Below, piece after piece: positions 18,701 through 26,863 of a stretch of DNA of 46,686 nt; position 1 is the first letter of the stretch, and every line of letters starts with the position of its first letter. The position numbers and the translations under genes were made by a program. The notes beneath the pieces are model-generated. The model did no database searches and was not told the origin of the DNA. It worked only from the letters and a program-made list of their open reading frames with translations. The stretch comes from Pseudomonadota bacterium (lineage in GTDB: Bacteria > Pseudomonadota > Gammaproteobacteria > Acidiferrobacterales > Acidiferrobacteraceae). The stretch spans positions 1 to 46,686 of the forward strand of contig JAJYRD010000075.1 in the NCBI GenBank assembly GCA_021794275.1, written 5' to 3'.

Positions 18701-19138
18701 GCATGCGCAGGGCGGAAGATGCGCGGCCGATGTCCCCGGGGTGATGGATTGCGCTTGCGGGGCGCAAATGTACAGGACGCAATCCGCGTGGACCGACGGG
18801 AACCAGGATACCGATCCGGGGCGCGGCATGTACGGCAAGGGTCGTGGTGACGGTCAGTTGCGCGGCGTGCGCTGTGAGTTCAAGAACGGACCGAAGGATC
18901 CCAAAAGGATGGATGCGATGCCTTAGGAGTATGGGAAAAGGAGAACGAACTGTCCTCCTGATAGATCGGGTCACGGCGGCAGACCGGGAGTGCGAAAGAC
19001 AAGGAACAGCTGGGGGGTTGTGGGTATGCTCCCATAAGGGGCGGGCGTGCCCAACTTATGGGCAGGAGGGTCGTAAAAGAGGCGGGATACATCGCATAAG
19101 AGGGGGCATTGCCCCGGATGGCTTGGAGCTCGCCGTCT
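18701..19138. other. Non-coding upstream region of the intact TonB receptor
   Basis: About 440 bases where I see no gene. It contains several G-rich stretches. Any enhancer sites for the sigma-54-type promoter at 19139 would be expected here, but I could not pick a convincing one. Confidence 0.45.
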
Positions 19139-19154
19139 TGGCACGGTTAGTGCT
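19139..19154 (+). promoter_or_regulatory. Sigma-54-type promoter of the TonB receptor
   Basis: TGGCACGGTTAGTGCT matches the -24/-12 consensus TGGCAC-N5-TTGCW with the invariant GG and GC correctly spaced; only one core base differs. The predicted start site is near 19165, leaving a leader of about 44 bases. A larger inverted repeat, TTGGCAC to GTGCCAA (19138 to about 19196), brackets it. Three matching sites occur elsewhere in this locus. Confidence 0.6.
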
Positions 19155-19162
19155 TTCGGCAC

Positions 19163-19170
19163 TGTATACA
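19163..19170. promoter_or_regulatory. Possible GntR-type operator
   Basis: TGTATACA is a perfect palindrome at the predicted transcription start. Related octamers, TGTACACA at 26853-26860 and TGTATGCA at 34430-34437, follow the promoters of the Mo-hydroxylase operon and exbB. The GntR protein encoded at 33569 is a candidate binder. The match is short. Confidence 0.3.
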
Positions 19171-19208
19171 ACGTCGTGTTGTGCCAACGGAATATTGGGG
19201 AGATGGAA

Positions 19209-21482
19209 ATGCCGTCAGCCACAATCTTTGTAGGACGTCCACGTCAAAGTCTTTGCCGCACTGCGCTCTTTGGTGCCTTGGCTACCGCCTTCCCTGGGCT
19301 TGCGACCGCTCACGCGCGGCCGATGGCGGTCGCGGATCACGCCAAGGTCGTGAAGATCACATCTGTCAGCAAGTCTGGCAAGGAACGCATGCAAAAGGGT
19401 CAAGAGGCGGGGCTCGGGGAGGCACATGGAGCCCCCGTGGCACGCCTCGGCGCACACGCCCTACATCACAATGAGATGTCGGAGAATGCTCAGACGATAT
19501 TGAACCGCATGCCGGGGACCAACGTGACGAGTACGAACCCCCTGGGGACGCGGCCACATATCTCGGTGCGCGGCTTTTCCGGGACCCAGCTTGGCTACAC
19601 CTATGACGGACTGCCCATAGGCGATCTATTCAGCGGCGGACTGACAGGCGGCAACTATAATTACGCGGCTCTTTATAACCTCGTACCAGTGACGCTTGGC
19701 GAAAGCTCGGGGATCAGTGTCATCTATGGCCCGGCGGAGCCGGTCGTGAATTCCATAGGCGGCATTGGGGGGACCGTGGAGTATGCGCCGCGTCTGCCCG
19801 GAAAGTCCTTTTCGGCGTCGGTATTCGGAGGTGTCGGGAGCTTCGATACCAGAAGCTATGGGGCGGAGGTGAATACCGGCGCCTCCAAGCACGGTGGCGC
19901 ACTTTTTCTACGAGCCGCACACCATGGTACTGGCAATTATCTCCAGAACTCCCCGGACCGCGGAAACTCCTTCTACGGCGCCTATGTCCTGCCGTCGCGT
20001 AGCGGGCGGTCGCAGTTCAGCGCGATAGTGCTCTACAACAACAATTCCGGCTATATCCCCGCGCGCATGCCCGCCCCCTTGCTCGCGCTGCATGGGCCGA
20101 ATTACCAATGGCCGCGAAGTTTCACCTATGCCTATGGTCAGGCAACCCACGAGATGGCGATCCTGGGCTACAAAACCTATATGAACCGCTACGTCTTACT
20201 GGATAGCAAGGCCTTCTACGCCTATACGCGCTCCAACCAGCTCGCCTACCAGAACCCGGCGGTGACGCCGACCTATGATGGCAACATCACCTACTTCCCG
20301 TTTGGCAATGGGGCGCCCTACAGTCGCTATATCTATGTCACGCGGACCGCCGGGTTCAGCGAGGCCGTCAATCTCTTGTTCGGGTCGGACAAGGTGACCT
20401 TTGGGGGCTTCGGCGCGGCGTCGATCTACCATTCGAGCCAATATTGGCTCGCGAATCCACAGGCCGCCAGCGTACCCGGTCAGAATAACGCCTGGGACGA
20501 GCACGCCTACCGGATCTACGGCAAGATTTATGCCCAAGCGGAACTCCATTTCCTGGGGGCGCTTACGATTGTACCTGGCGTGAAGGAGGAGTACGTCGAC
20601 ACCGCGATCAATGATATTCCGGGCGCGTACTACTCAGTAGGGGCGAGCAGTGGTAACACTTATGCCAAGCCCTCGCCCTACCTGGGAGCATCGTTCAAGC
20701 TTACAAGGCATCTCAAGCTCTATGGAGGCGTGGCACAGGCCTATAAATTTCCCAACATCTCCGCGTATTACTCGGCTGACTCGTTCGCCACGGCAACGTC
20801 ACCGCCGCCCGGCATTACCGTCGTTCCCGAGAAGGTTACGAGCTACCAGCTCGGTGTCGCGTTTCATAGCCGGCGCATGGCCTTGGGCGCCGCGCTTTAC
20901 CGTCAGTACTTCGCCCACACATTCAGTTCGGTGTATGACGTCACAAACGGCCTGACCTATGAATACAACTACGGGGCGTCGCGCTACACAGGCTTGAATC
21001 TGACGGGCTCCTATGAACCAAGCCGCGGGCTAAAGATCTACGGGAGTTGGTCACTACAGAGTGCGCATTACACGTCCAACGCCACCAACTCCTTCGGCAG
21101 TTCGGTCAAGGCGGGCGATCCAAAACAATATACGCCGCATTATTTGGCCAACATCGGCGTCTCGGACCGTTACGGGCGCTTGACGAGTGCGCTGTGGGCC
21201 AGTTTCGTGGGTTCGCAGGTGATCGGTACTCTCGCTGGGGGGCCTACTACGAGTTCGATGCCGGCCTACCACACCGTGAATGCGTCGTTTACCTACACAT
21301 TGCCGGTGCATGCCCCGGGTATCAAGTCTTTGAGGGCTGCGCTCAATTTCACCAACATCCTGAACAGCCACGCCTACATTTACGAAAAGCAGTTCAGTTA
21401 CCCGAATGGTCCGGGAAACTATAACGAGGCCGAACCCATGATGCCGCGGTTCGTGGGTGTCGAACTGAAGGCGACGTTCTAG
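19209..21482 (+). CDS. TonB-dependent outer-membrane receptor
   Basis: This 757-residue receptor should import a ligand across the outer membrane using energy from TonB-ExbB-ExbD. A signal peptide covers about residues 1-36, ending in ATAHA. The plug domain includes AQTILNRMPGTNV, RPHISVRGFSGTQLGYTYDG and a VIYGPAEPVVNSIGGIGGTV block; the remainder is a 22-strand-like barrel rich in aromatic residues, ending in a terminal phenylalanine (GVELKATF). ATG 19209 is chosen because GGGGAG lies about seven bases upstream; ATGs at 19203 and further upstream are less well placed. The ligand is not evident from sequence. A promoter shared with the heterocycle-catabolism operons and exbB argues for a nitrogen-rich ligand rather than a siderophore, which is inference. 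Confidence 0.9.
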   Translation: MPSATIFVGRPRQSLCRTALFGALATAFPGLATAHARPMAVADHAKVVKITSVSKSGKERMQKGQEAGLGEAHGAPVARLGAHALHHNEMSENAQTILNRMPGTNVTSTNPLGTRPHISVRGFSGTQLGYTYDGLPIGDLFSGGLTGGNYNYAALYNLVPVTLGESSGISVIYGPAEPVVNSIGGIGGTVEYAPRLPGKSFSASVFGGVGSFDTRSYGAEVNTGASKHGGALFLRAAHHGTGNYLQNSPDRGNSFYGAYVLPSRSGRSQFSAIVLYNNNSGYIPARMPAPLLALHGPNYQWPRSFTYAYGQATHEMAILGYKTYMNRYVLLDSKAFYAYTRSNQLAYQNPAVTPTYDGNITYFPFGNGAPYSRYIYVTRTAGFSEAVNLLFGSDKVTFGGFGAASIYHSSQYWLANPQAASVPGQNNAWDEHAYRIYGKIYAQAELHFLGALTIVPGVKEEYVDTAINDIPGAYYSVGASSGNTYAKPSPYLGASFKLTRHLKLYGGVAQAYKFPNISAYYSADSFATATSPPPGITVVPEKVTSYQLGVAFHSRRMALGAALYRQYFAHTFSSVYDVTNGLTYEYNYGASRYTGLNLTGSYEPSRGLKIYGSWSLQSAHYTSNATNSFGSSVKAGDPKQYTPHYLANIGVSDRYGRLTSALWASFVGSQVIGTLAGGPTTSSMPAYHTVNASFTYTLPVHAPGIKSLRAALNFTNILNSHAYIYEKQFSYPNGPGNYNEAEPMMPRFVGVELKATF

Positions 21483-21499
21483 GGAAAGCGGGAGGGCGG

Positions 21500-21530
21500 A
21501 AGGCCTCGGGCCGACGGGCCGGGGGCCTTT
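21500..21530. terminator. Bidirectional terminator between convergent genes
   Basis: A GC-rich hairpin with arms AAGGCC and GGCCTT, with further GGCC pairing inside, and flanking A and T bases on either side, sits between the TonB receptor stop and the convergent NUP gene stop. Confidence 0.6.
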
Positions 21531-21536
21531 GTGTCG

Positions 21537-22484
21537 TCAGGGCCTATGCAAGACGAGCCGGGCGATGATGCGGCGGGTGACGAGGTAGGCATTGCGGGCG
21601 GCGAGCGATCCCGCGTACTCGTCACCCTTGGCAATGATCGCCCCGACCGAGGTCGCGGGCGGCGGAACGTCGATGTCGGATACCGCGCGCACCGATAGAT
21701 AGTGATGCTGAAGGCCGAAGGCTGCGAGTGCGGCGATGTCGCCCAGGTCCTCCATCGCCGTCGTGGCGTAGCGCGCAGTGCTGTGGGTATAAAGTGTGAC
21801 GATGTGGCGGGCGATGCGCTGGTTTTGTCGCCCGATCCAGAAATCGTCCCCCGAGACGTTGGCGCCCTCATAGACGTGCGGGCGTCTGTGCAGACCCAGG
21901 GCAGCGTCGAGGGGCAGCACGGCGGCGCTGTCGGCAAGCGGCATCGCCCGGGTCGCGGTATAGGCGGCCGACAGCTGCCGTGGCGCAACGCGATAGGCGA
22001 GCGTATCCCAGGGATTGTGGGCATAAGGGGGCCGTGGCGGTGCCCAGGCGAGATGGCCTGACCGGGTCAGGTAATGGTGGCCAAATCCCCACGAGACGAT
22101 CCAGTTGGCGAGATAGACCGAGCCGAGGGCCGCGCGGCTTTGCACACCCCCTGCGATGCCGCTGCGTATGAAGAGCGTGGCGCGGCAGTCGAGCGCCGGG
22201 TCGCGCACGATCGCGGTCGTACGCACGGCCGCATTGATCTCGCCTTCTCCTGTGATTGCTACGCATATGTGCTGAGCGTCGCAAATCATGGACCGGGCGA
22301 GCCCTGGAACGGGTACCCTGCGATCATAATGTCCGCTGGCTTGCCAAACGCGGAACTCAAGAGGGAAGGCGGTCAGGACAATGGCCTTGGGGCGGTAAGG
22401 GGGCATGGCGCAGGCAATTGCGGGCATGCCAAGCGCAGCGGCGAGAAAGGCGCGTCGCACCGTATTCTTACCGATATCGATCAT
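21537..22484 (-). CDS. Exported NUP-family purine nucleoside protein
   Basis: The 315-residue protein belongs to the purine nucleoside permease (NUP) family, which despite its name is related to nucleoside phosphorylases and was first described in yeast nucleoside uptake. Family blocks visible are VLTAFPLEFRVW near residue 36, ITGEGEINAA, the GIAGGVQSRAALGSVYLANW block near 108, YEGANVSGDDFW near 212 and a TTAMEDLGDIAAL block. An N-terminal signal peptide (VRRAFLAAALGMPAIACA) places it in the periplasm; the adjacent arginines give it a Tat-like look. ATG 22484 has GGGAG nine bases upstream. It is the last gene of the minus-strand operon and may release bases from nucleosides before import; that role is inference. 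Confidence 0.75.
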   Translation of the reverse strand: MIDIGKNTVRRAFLAAALGMPAIACAMPPYRPKAIVLTAFPLEFRVWQASGHYDRRVPVPGLARSMICDAQHICVAITGEGEINAAVRTTAIVRDPALDCRATLFIRSGIAGGVQSRAALGSVYLANWIVSWGFGHHYLTRSGHLAWAPPRPPYAHNPWDTLAYRVAPRQLSAAYTATRAMPLADSAAVLPLDAALGLHRRPHVYEGANVSGDDFWIGRQNQRIARHIVTLYTHSTARYATTAMEDLGDIAALAAFGLQHHYLSVRAVSDIDVPPPATSVGAIIAKGDEYAGSLAARNAYLVTRRIIARLVLHRP

Positions 22485-22550
22485 GGCAAATGGCTCCCTA
22501 TAAGGTTTGGAACGATCTCAACAGACCTGTTGTGGCCTTTCTGATGCGCC

Positions 22551-24116
22551 TCAGAGCCCCAGGCAAAGACCTTCGCTTCGCGGGTCATGCGCGCCCAGCA
22601 GAAGGTTGCCGCTCTCATTTATGGTGATTGCGCCGGCTTGGCCGGTGCCCGCATTCAAGGCCGACACGATTTCAATGGGGTAGCCGAATTGCTGTAGATC
22701 CCCGATTACCCTGGCGCCGGCGTCCGATTCGATCTTAATGCCTTTGCGGCTATCGAGGAAGGTTGGCCCTACATGGATGCGCGGCCCCGCGAGGGCGGCC
22801 AACGGATCCAAGCCGAAGTCGACGAGCCGGGTCAGGATGTGGGCGAGCGCCTGCGGTTGCCCGTCGCCGCCTTGTGAGCCATAGATGGCGCGCACCTTGC
22901 TGTTTTTACGATATAGGGCTGGGCTCAGCGTATGGAGTGGACGCTTTCCAGGAGCCCAGGCGTTGGGATGGCCGCTGGCGGTCGAGAACGCCGCTCCTCG
23001 GTTGTGCCACAAGACCCCCGTGTCTCCGACGACGACGCCGCTGCCGAAATCGAAAAACAAGCTTTGGATCAGACTCACAGAACCTCCGGCTGGATCGCGT
23101 ACGCCGACCCAAACGGTGTCGCCGGTGCGTGCGGGATGCTCTGTATCGAGGGTGTCGGTCCCGGTGACCTCGTCCGCTGGAGGCGCGCGACCCAGCATCG
23201 TGTGCACGGGCACGGGAACGAAAGCGGGATCCGCTACGAAACGGTTGCGGTCGGCAAGCGCCGTCTTTATCGCCTCGATGAGCAGAACATAATAACGCGT
23301 GTCGTCACGGGGCGCCCGCGGGATATCGAAACGGTTCAAGAGGCGCAGGATTTGCAGAGCCGTGACCCCTTGGGTAGGGGGCGGTAGATTGAATGCCTCC
23401 CCGTGGCGGTAGGGAACGGCGAGCGGCGTCACATAGGCGGCGCGCGTGGCCTTGAGGTCGGCCTGAGTGAGGACGCTTCCAGCAGCGCGCAATCCGGCCG
23501 CGAGGCGCGTAGCGAGGGGTCCCTCGTAAAAGCTGCGTGGCCCACTTTCTGCAATTTGGGTGAGCGTTGCAGCCAGCGCGCTTTGCCGCTGGCTGCTACC
23601 GGTCTCGAGCCCGCCGTCCCCACATTTAAAAGCCTCCTTGAAGCCGGGTTGGCAGTCGAGTTCCTCCCGATGGCTCTTGTGCCAAAAAGCCTGGGATTGG
23701 GTCACCGCGTAGCCCTCTTCGGCGCGGGCGATTGCGGGCCCTAGGACTGCGGGCCAATCGAGGGCTCCCGCCCAGGACTCACGGCTGAACCGGTGGGCAA
23801 GGCGCCAGCTATCGACGGCGCCGGCGGTCGTGAATGCGGCCGCCGGGCCACGCAGGGCAAGCCCCATGTTGGGGGGTCGAGCGGCCGCGGCCTGTCCTAT
23901 GCCAAGGATGCCGAGCGGCTCGGCCCCGTCTCGAGCGACCAGCCAGCAGGCATCGCCTCCAAGACCCGTCATGTGCGGGTAGACGACACATAACATCGCA
24001 GCGGCTGCCAATGCTGCTTCTATGGCGTTACCTCCAGCGCGCAAGATGGCAAGTCCGGCGTACGTGGCGTCGGGATGCGGGGTCGTGACAAGCGCGGTAT
24101 GCGATTGCGCTAGCAT
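22551..24116 (-). CDS. Gamma-glutamyltransferase-family Ntn hydrolase, HpxW-like
   Basis: The 521-residue protein is an N-terminal-nucleophile hydrolase of the gamma-glutamyltransferase fold. GGNAIEAALAAAAMLCVVYP at 29-47 and HMTGLGGDACWL following it are family blocks. The predicted self-cleavage site and nucleophile is T334 in RTGDTVWVGVRD; GGDGQPQALAHIL near 447 is also typical. There is no signal peptide, unlike periplasmic Ggt. The N-terminal blocks resemble HpxW, the cytoplasmic oxamate amidohydrolase of purine catabolism in Klebsiella, more than glutathione-degrading Ggt. The setting among ring-degrading hydrolases fits a small amide substrate. Its ATG overlaps the end of the amidohydrolase gene. 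Substrate assignment is inference. Confidence 0.75.
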   Translation of the reverse strand: MLAQSHTALVTTPHPDATYAGLAILRAGGNAIEAALAAAAMLCVVYPHMTGLGGDACWLVARDGAEPLGILGIGQAAAARPPNMGLALRGPAAAFTTAGAVDSWRLAHRFSRESWAGALDWPAVLGPAIARAEEGYAVTQSQAFWHKSHREELDCQPGFKEAFKCGDGGLETGSSQRQSALAATLTQIAESGPRSFYEGPLATRLAAGLRAAGSVLTQADLKATRAAYVTPLAVPYRHGEAFNLPPPTQGVTALQILRLLNRFDIPRAPRDDTRYYVLLIEAIKTALADRNRFVADPAFVPVPVHTMLGRAPPADEVTGTDTLDTEHPARTGDTVWVGVRDPAGGSVSLIQSLFFDFGSGVVVGDTGVLWHNRGAAFSTASGHPNAWAPGKRPLHTLSPALYRKNSKVRAIYGSQGGDGQPQALAHILTRLVDFGLDPLAALAGPRIHVGPTFLDSRKGIKIESDAGARVIGDLQQFGYPIEIVSALNAGTGQAGAITINESGNLLLGAHDPRSEGLCLGL

Positions 24117-25369
24117 GGCATAAGCGGTTCTGGTAGTGCGGGGCGGCCGCCGACGAAAATCTGCTGCCCCGAAATCCACGTGCCCAGGGCGCGCCGTTCG
24201 AGTTCGGCCGCGGTGCCGTCCAGGAGGTCCTCGAACCACGACTGCGGCGATTGCAGGCGCGCCCCGCGCGGCATGAGTACGAAGTCTCCGCGCTTGCCCA
24301 CGCCCAGATTGCCGGCCACCGCGCCACGTCCCATTGCCCGCGCGCCGGCGATGGTTGCGCGAAACAGGGTCTCTTCGGGATCTACGCGCACGCTGGCGGC
24401 CTGATGCTGGCGTCGGAACCTCTGCATGACATGCAACATGCTATGACTTGGTCCCGCACCAACGTCGGATGCGAGCGCAAATGGGACGCCGTGGCGGCGG
24501 GCGCAAGCGAGGTCAAAACGGCCGCTGTCCAATGCCTCGTTGCTCGACGGGCAGTGCGCGATCCAGCAACCGCGTATTTTGAGACACGACCACTCCCGTT
24601 GGCTCAGATGAAGGCAATGACCGAGCACGGTGCGCGGTCCGAGGAGGCCGGCCGCATCGTAGACGTCGGTATAGTCCAGGGCCTGAGGGAACAGGCGTTC
24701 CACCTCCCGCACCTCGGCTGCGGATTCGGCGAGGTGCGTTTGGACCGCAAGCCCTTCGTGGCGCGCGAAGGTGCCTAGGGCGGCGAGATCATCGGCCGCG
24801 CAATTGAGCGCAAAGCGCGGGGTGACCGCGTAGTGGGCACGCCCTATGGCCTCTGACAGAGAGGCGAGATCGGCGGGCGATTTTGCGCTCGCTGCCATGA
24901 GGTCGGCTGGGGCATTCGCCGTCATCACTACGTTTCCCGTAATCCAGTCGCCGCGCCTCGCGGCATGCGCGATGTGTGCTGCCGCAGGATGTGGGCTCGA
25001 ATAACTCATGCCCATAACGGTGCCGGCAGTGAGGCAATCGTCGTAAAACGTCTCCGCTCGTTGCTGCGCAAGCGCGGTATCAGCGTAGCGCGCCTCTTCC
25101 GGCCATATATGGGCCGCGAGCCACGGCAAAAGGGCTTGCGCGTAACGCCCGCGAACCGCATGTTGCACCCAGTGGATATGGATATCCGCAAAACCCGGAA
25201 GGATCACCCCATCGAGATTCACAGGTTCCCATGGGTAATTCTTGACCAGATCATCGAAGCGACCCAGGGCATGGATTCGACCATCCATGACGAGGAGGCC
25301 GCCATCTTCGAGAAATTGCCATGACCGGACGTCAATGGGATTCAAGATGGCCGCGCGAAACAAAGTCAT
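24110..25369 (-). CDS. Guanine-deaminase-like amidohydrolase
   Basis: This 419-residue metal-dependent amidohydrolase should hydrolyse an amino group from a purine or similar heterocycle. Metal and catalytic residues of the guanine deaminase group are all visible: HIH at 64-66, H212 and E215 in QTHLAES, H251 in GHCLHLS and D302 in [15 protein letters not shown] near 183 and [16 protein letters not shown] near 272 are strong GuaD signatures. The length is close to guanine deaminases (about 430). It overlaps the biuret-hydrolase-like gene (ATGA) upstream and the HpxW-like gene downstream. Guanine to xanthine fits the adjacent xanthine-dehydrogenase-like operon, but deamination of cytosine, triazine or other analogues cannot be excluded. 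Confidence 0.8.
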   Translation of the reverse strand: MTLFRAAILNPIDVRSWQFLEDGGLLVMDGRIHALGRFDDLVKNYPWEPVNLDGVILPGFADIHIHWVQHAVRGRYAQALLPWLAAHIWPEEARYADTALAQQRAETFYDDCLTAGTVMGMSYSSPHPAAAHIAHAARRGDWITGNVVMTANAPADLMAASAKSPADLASLSEAIGRAHYAVTPRFALNCAADDLAALGTFARHEGLAVQTHLAESAAEVREVERLFPQALDYTDVYDAAGLLGPRTVLGHCLHLSQREWSCLKIRGCWIAHCPSSNEALDSGRFDLACARRHGVPFALASDVGAGPSHSMLHVMQRFRRQHQAASVRVDPEETLFRATIAGARAMGRGAVAGNLGVGKRGDFVLMPRGARLQSPQSWFEDLLDGTAAELERRALGTWISGQQIFVGGRPALPEPLMPC

Positions 25370-26067
25370 GCCGCGACCAGCGCGGCAAGCGCGGTGCGCA
25401 GATTTGCAGAAGGGGCCGTAGCGCCGAATATTCCCCCTTGCATGCTGATCATACTGATCGCCGCCTCATAGTGGCGCTTCTCGGTCGCGCCGGTACAGTC
25501 GGTCAGGAGTAGGCATTCGAATCCGCGGTCGTTGGCCTCGCGCATGGTGGTGTGTACGCACACGTCGGTTGTGATGCCGGTTAGAATGAGATGAGTGACC
25601 CCAGTCGTCCGCAGGATATGTTCGAGATCGGTCGCATAGAAGCTCCCCTTGCCGGGTTTATCGATAACGATCTCGCCGGGCAGCGGACGCAGTTCCGGGA
25701 CGATCTCCCAACCCGGTTCCCCGCGCACCAGTATCCGTCCGCAGGGACCGGGTTCGCCTATGCCGGGGCATACGTTGCGGCTGCGCCATCCTTTGTTGGC
25801 TGGGAGATCCACGAGCTCGGGCCTGTGCCCTTCACGAGTATGGATGACGTGCATTCCCGGCACTTTGCGCACGACATCGAGGGTCCTTCTGATCGGCTCA
25901 ATGGCCGAGCGCGTAAGGCTCAGATCGTAGCCCATCGTGTCCACATAGCCACCCTCCCCACAGAAATCCGTCTGCATATCGATTATGAGGAATGCGGTCA
26001 TGGCGGCATGAGCCGTTCCGTCGAATGGCCAACGATATGGCTCTGCATCGACATCAAATCCGGTCAT
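25366..26067 (-). CDS. biuH: Biuret-hydrolase-like cysteine hydrolase
   Basis: The 233-residue isochorismatase-fold hydrolase has the Asp-Lys-Cys triad: D34 in [13 protein letters not shown]140 in DKPGKGSF and C170 in [15 protein letters not shown]. The N-terminal [10 protein letters not shown] block, [19 protein letters not shown]-like [17 protein letters not shown] and [14 protein letters not shown] closely resemble the biuret amidohydrolase BiuH of Rhizobium as I remember it. BiuH converts biuret to allophanate and ammonia. Ureidoacrylate amidohydrolase RutB is a related alternative, but the GYDLSL and PANK blocks favour BiuH. ATG 26067 is preceded by AGGAGG. The gene lies 12 bases after the cupin and is coupled to the deaminase-like gene. 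Activity on ureidomalonate rather than biuret is conceivable. Confidence 0.8.
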   Translation of the reverse strand: MTGFDVDAEPYRWPFDGTAHAAMTAFLIIDMQTDFCGEGGYVDTMGYDLSLTRSAIEPIRRTLDVVRKVPGMHVIHTREGHRPELVDLPANKGWRSRNVCPGIGEPGPCGRILVRGEPGWEIVPELRPLPGEIVIDKPGKGSFYATDLEHILRTTGVTHLILTGITTDVCVHTTMREANDRGFECLLLTDCTGATEKRHYEAAISMISMQGGIFGATAPSANLRTALAALVAA

Positions 26068-26079
26068 TGTGTCCTCCTA

Positions 26080-26508
26080 TTAGTGTGGATTGTTGTCGAC
26101 GAGTGCCACGGGGCCGCGCCATTGGATAAGAACAAGGCAACCCTCGCGGCTATATACTGAGTGGCGGCTTCCGGTCGGATTGAACACATAAGACCCGGCG
26201 GGATATTCGCCCCGTTCATCACTCTGGCTCCCTTTAATCACGAAGATGTGCTCGTCGCCGGTATGGACATGCAGGGGTACGCTGGCGCCAGGAATATAGG
26301 ATAGAAGCGCTATACGCAGGTCTGTCCCCATGTAGAGTTCGCAAATCCGGACCCCTGGCCTCAGCGCTGCCCAATGCGCACCGTCCAGAGCCAGGTCCGA
26401 TGCGGCCAAGACATAGCGTGACCGCCCACCCATAAACGGCTCGTTCATATCGCCAGGGCTCGAAGCCCTGCGGCGGGATTTATGTGGCTCTTTTTCTGGT
26501 TTCCCCAT
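26080..26508 (-). CDS. Small cupin protein
   Basis: The 142-residue protein is a single cupin barrel. Cupin motif 1 is PLHVHTGDEHIFVIKG (metal-ligand His, His and Glu at about 77-82) and motif 2 is PAGSYVFNPTGSRHSVYS (His near 112). This ChrR/AraC-like small cupin could bind a metal and act as an enzyme, isomerase or ligand sensor; I cannot say which. It is the first gene of the minus-strand operon (cupin, biuH, amidohydrolase, HpxW-like, NUP), 12 bases before biuH. ATG 26508 is used; an in-frame ATG at 26448 is an alternative, and neither has a strong ribosome site. A sigma-54-type promoter lies about 48 bases upstream. Confidence 0.75.
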   Translation of the reverse strand: MGKPEKEPHKSRRRASSPGDMNEPFMGGRSRYVLAASDLALDGAHWAALRPGVRICELYMGTDLRIALLSYIPGASVPLHVHTGDEHIFVIKGSQSDERGEYPAGSYVFNPTGSRHSVYSREGCLVLIQWRGPVALVDNNPH

Positions 26509-26555
26509 GATTCAGCCTCAGGCAGTGGATCATGACCGGGTGTCGCGGGGACCCA

Positions 26556-26571
26556 AGCAGTAAACGTGCCA
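26556..26571 (-). promoter_or_regulatory. Sigma-54-type promoter of the cupin-biuH operon
   Basis: Read on the minus strand, TGGCACGTTTACTGCT has the -24 GG and -12 GC at the correct 10-base spacing. The predicted start near 26545 leaves a leader of about 37 bases before the cupin ATG. It shares the TGGCACG and TGCTT blocks with the sites at 19139 and 34409. Confidence 0.6.
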
Positions 26572-26835
26572 AACTGAGGAGTGTCAGATAGCGAGACCCT
26601 TCCGTGGCTTTTGCCGAAGCGCCACCATCGACCTCACCATTTCCGTGCACCGATCGACGACCCATGCCCCAGCAGGGGGCGCCCCATCTATCGCACAGAA
26701 CCTCGGCGTCCCGGCCGTCTCCCTGGCGATGGGTACCAAGGCAACCGACGGACCGCCGCATTAGGAGCCGTATGAGCGCAGTACGAGCGATGCGACGTGC
26801 GCGCCTTAAAGTGACAGACGGGCGCGACCTCAGGA
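26572..26835. other. Divergent regulatory region
   Basis: About 260 bases between two outward-facing sigma-54-type promoters. A frame spanning it on the minus strand has no protein character. A GTGCACC element at about 26656 resembles half of an NtrC-type enhancer site, but no full dyad was found. Confidence 0.4.
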
Positions 26836-26851
26836 CGGCACGAAAAATGCT
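26836..26851 (+). promoter_or_regulatory. Sigma-54-type promoter of the Mo-hydroxylase operon
   Basis: CGGCACGAAAAATGCT keeps the invariant GG and GC and the GGCACG and TGCTTTG blocks shared with the exbB site; the first base is C, not T. The predicted start (near 26862) falls just before ATG 26864, so the transcript would be nearly leaderless. Confidence 0.5.
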
Positions 26852-26863
26852 TTGTACACATCG

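Noticed and set aside
25366-26067. RutB ureidoacrylate amidohydrolase of the Rut pathway
   Set aside because: No rutA, rutC or rutD is near, and the GYDLSL and LPANK blocks fit the BiuH group better.
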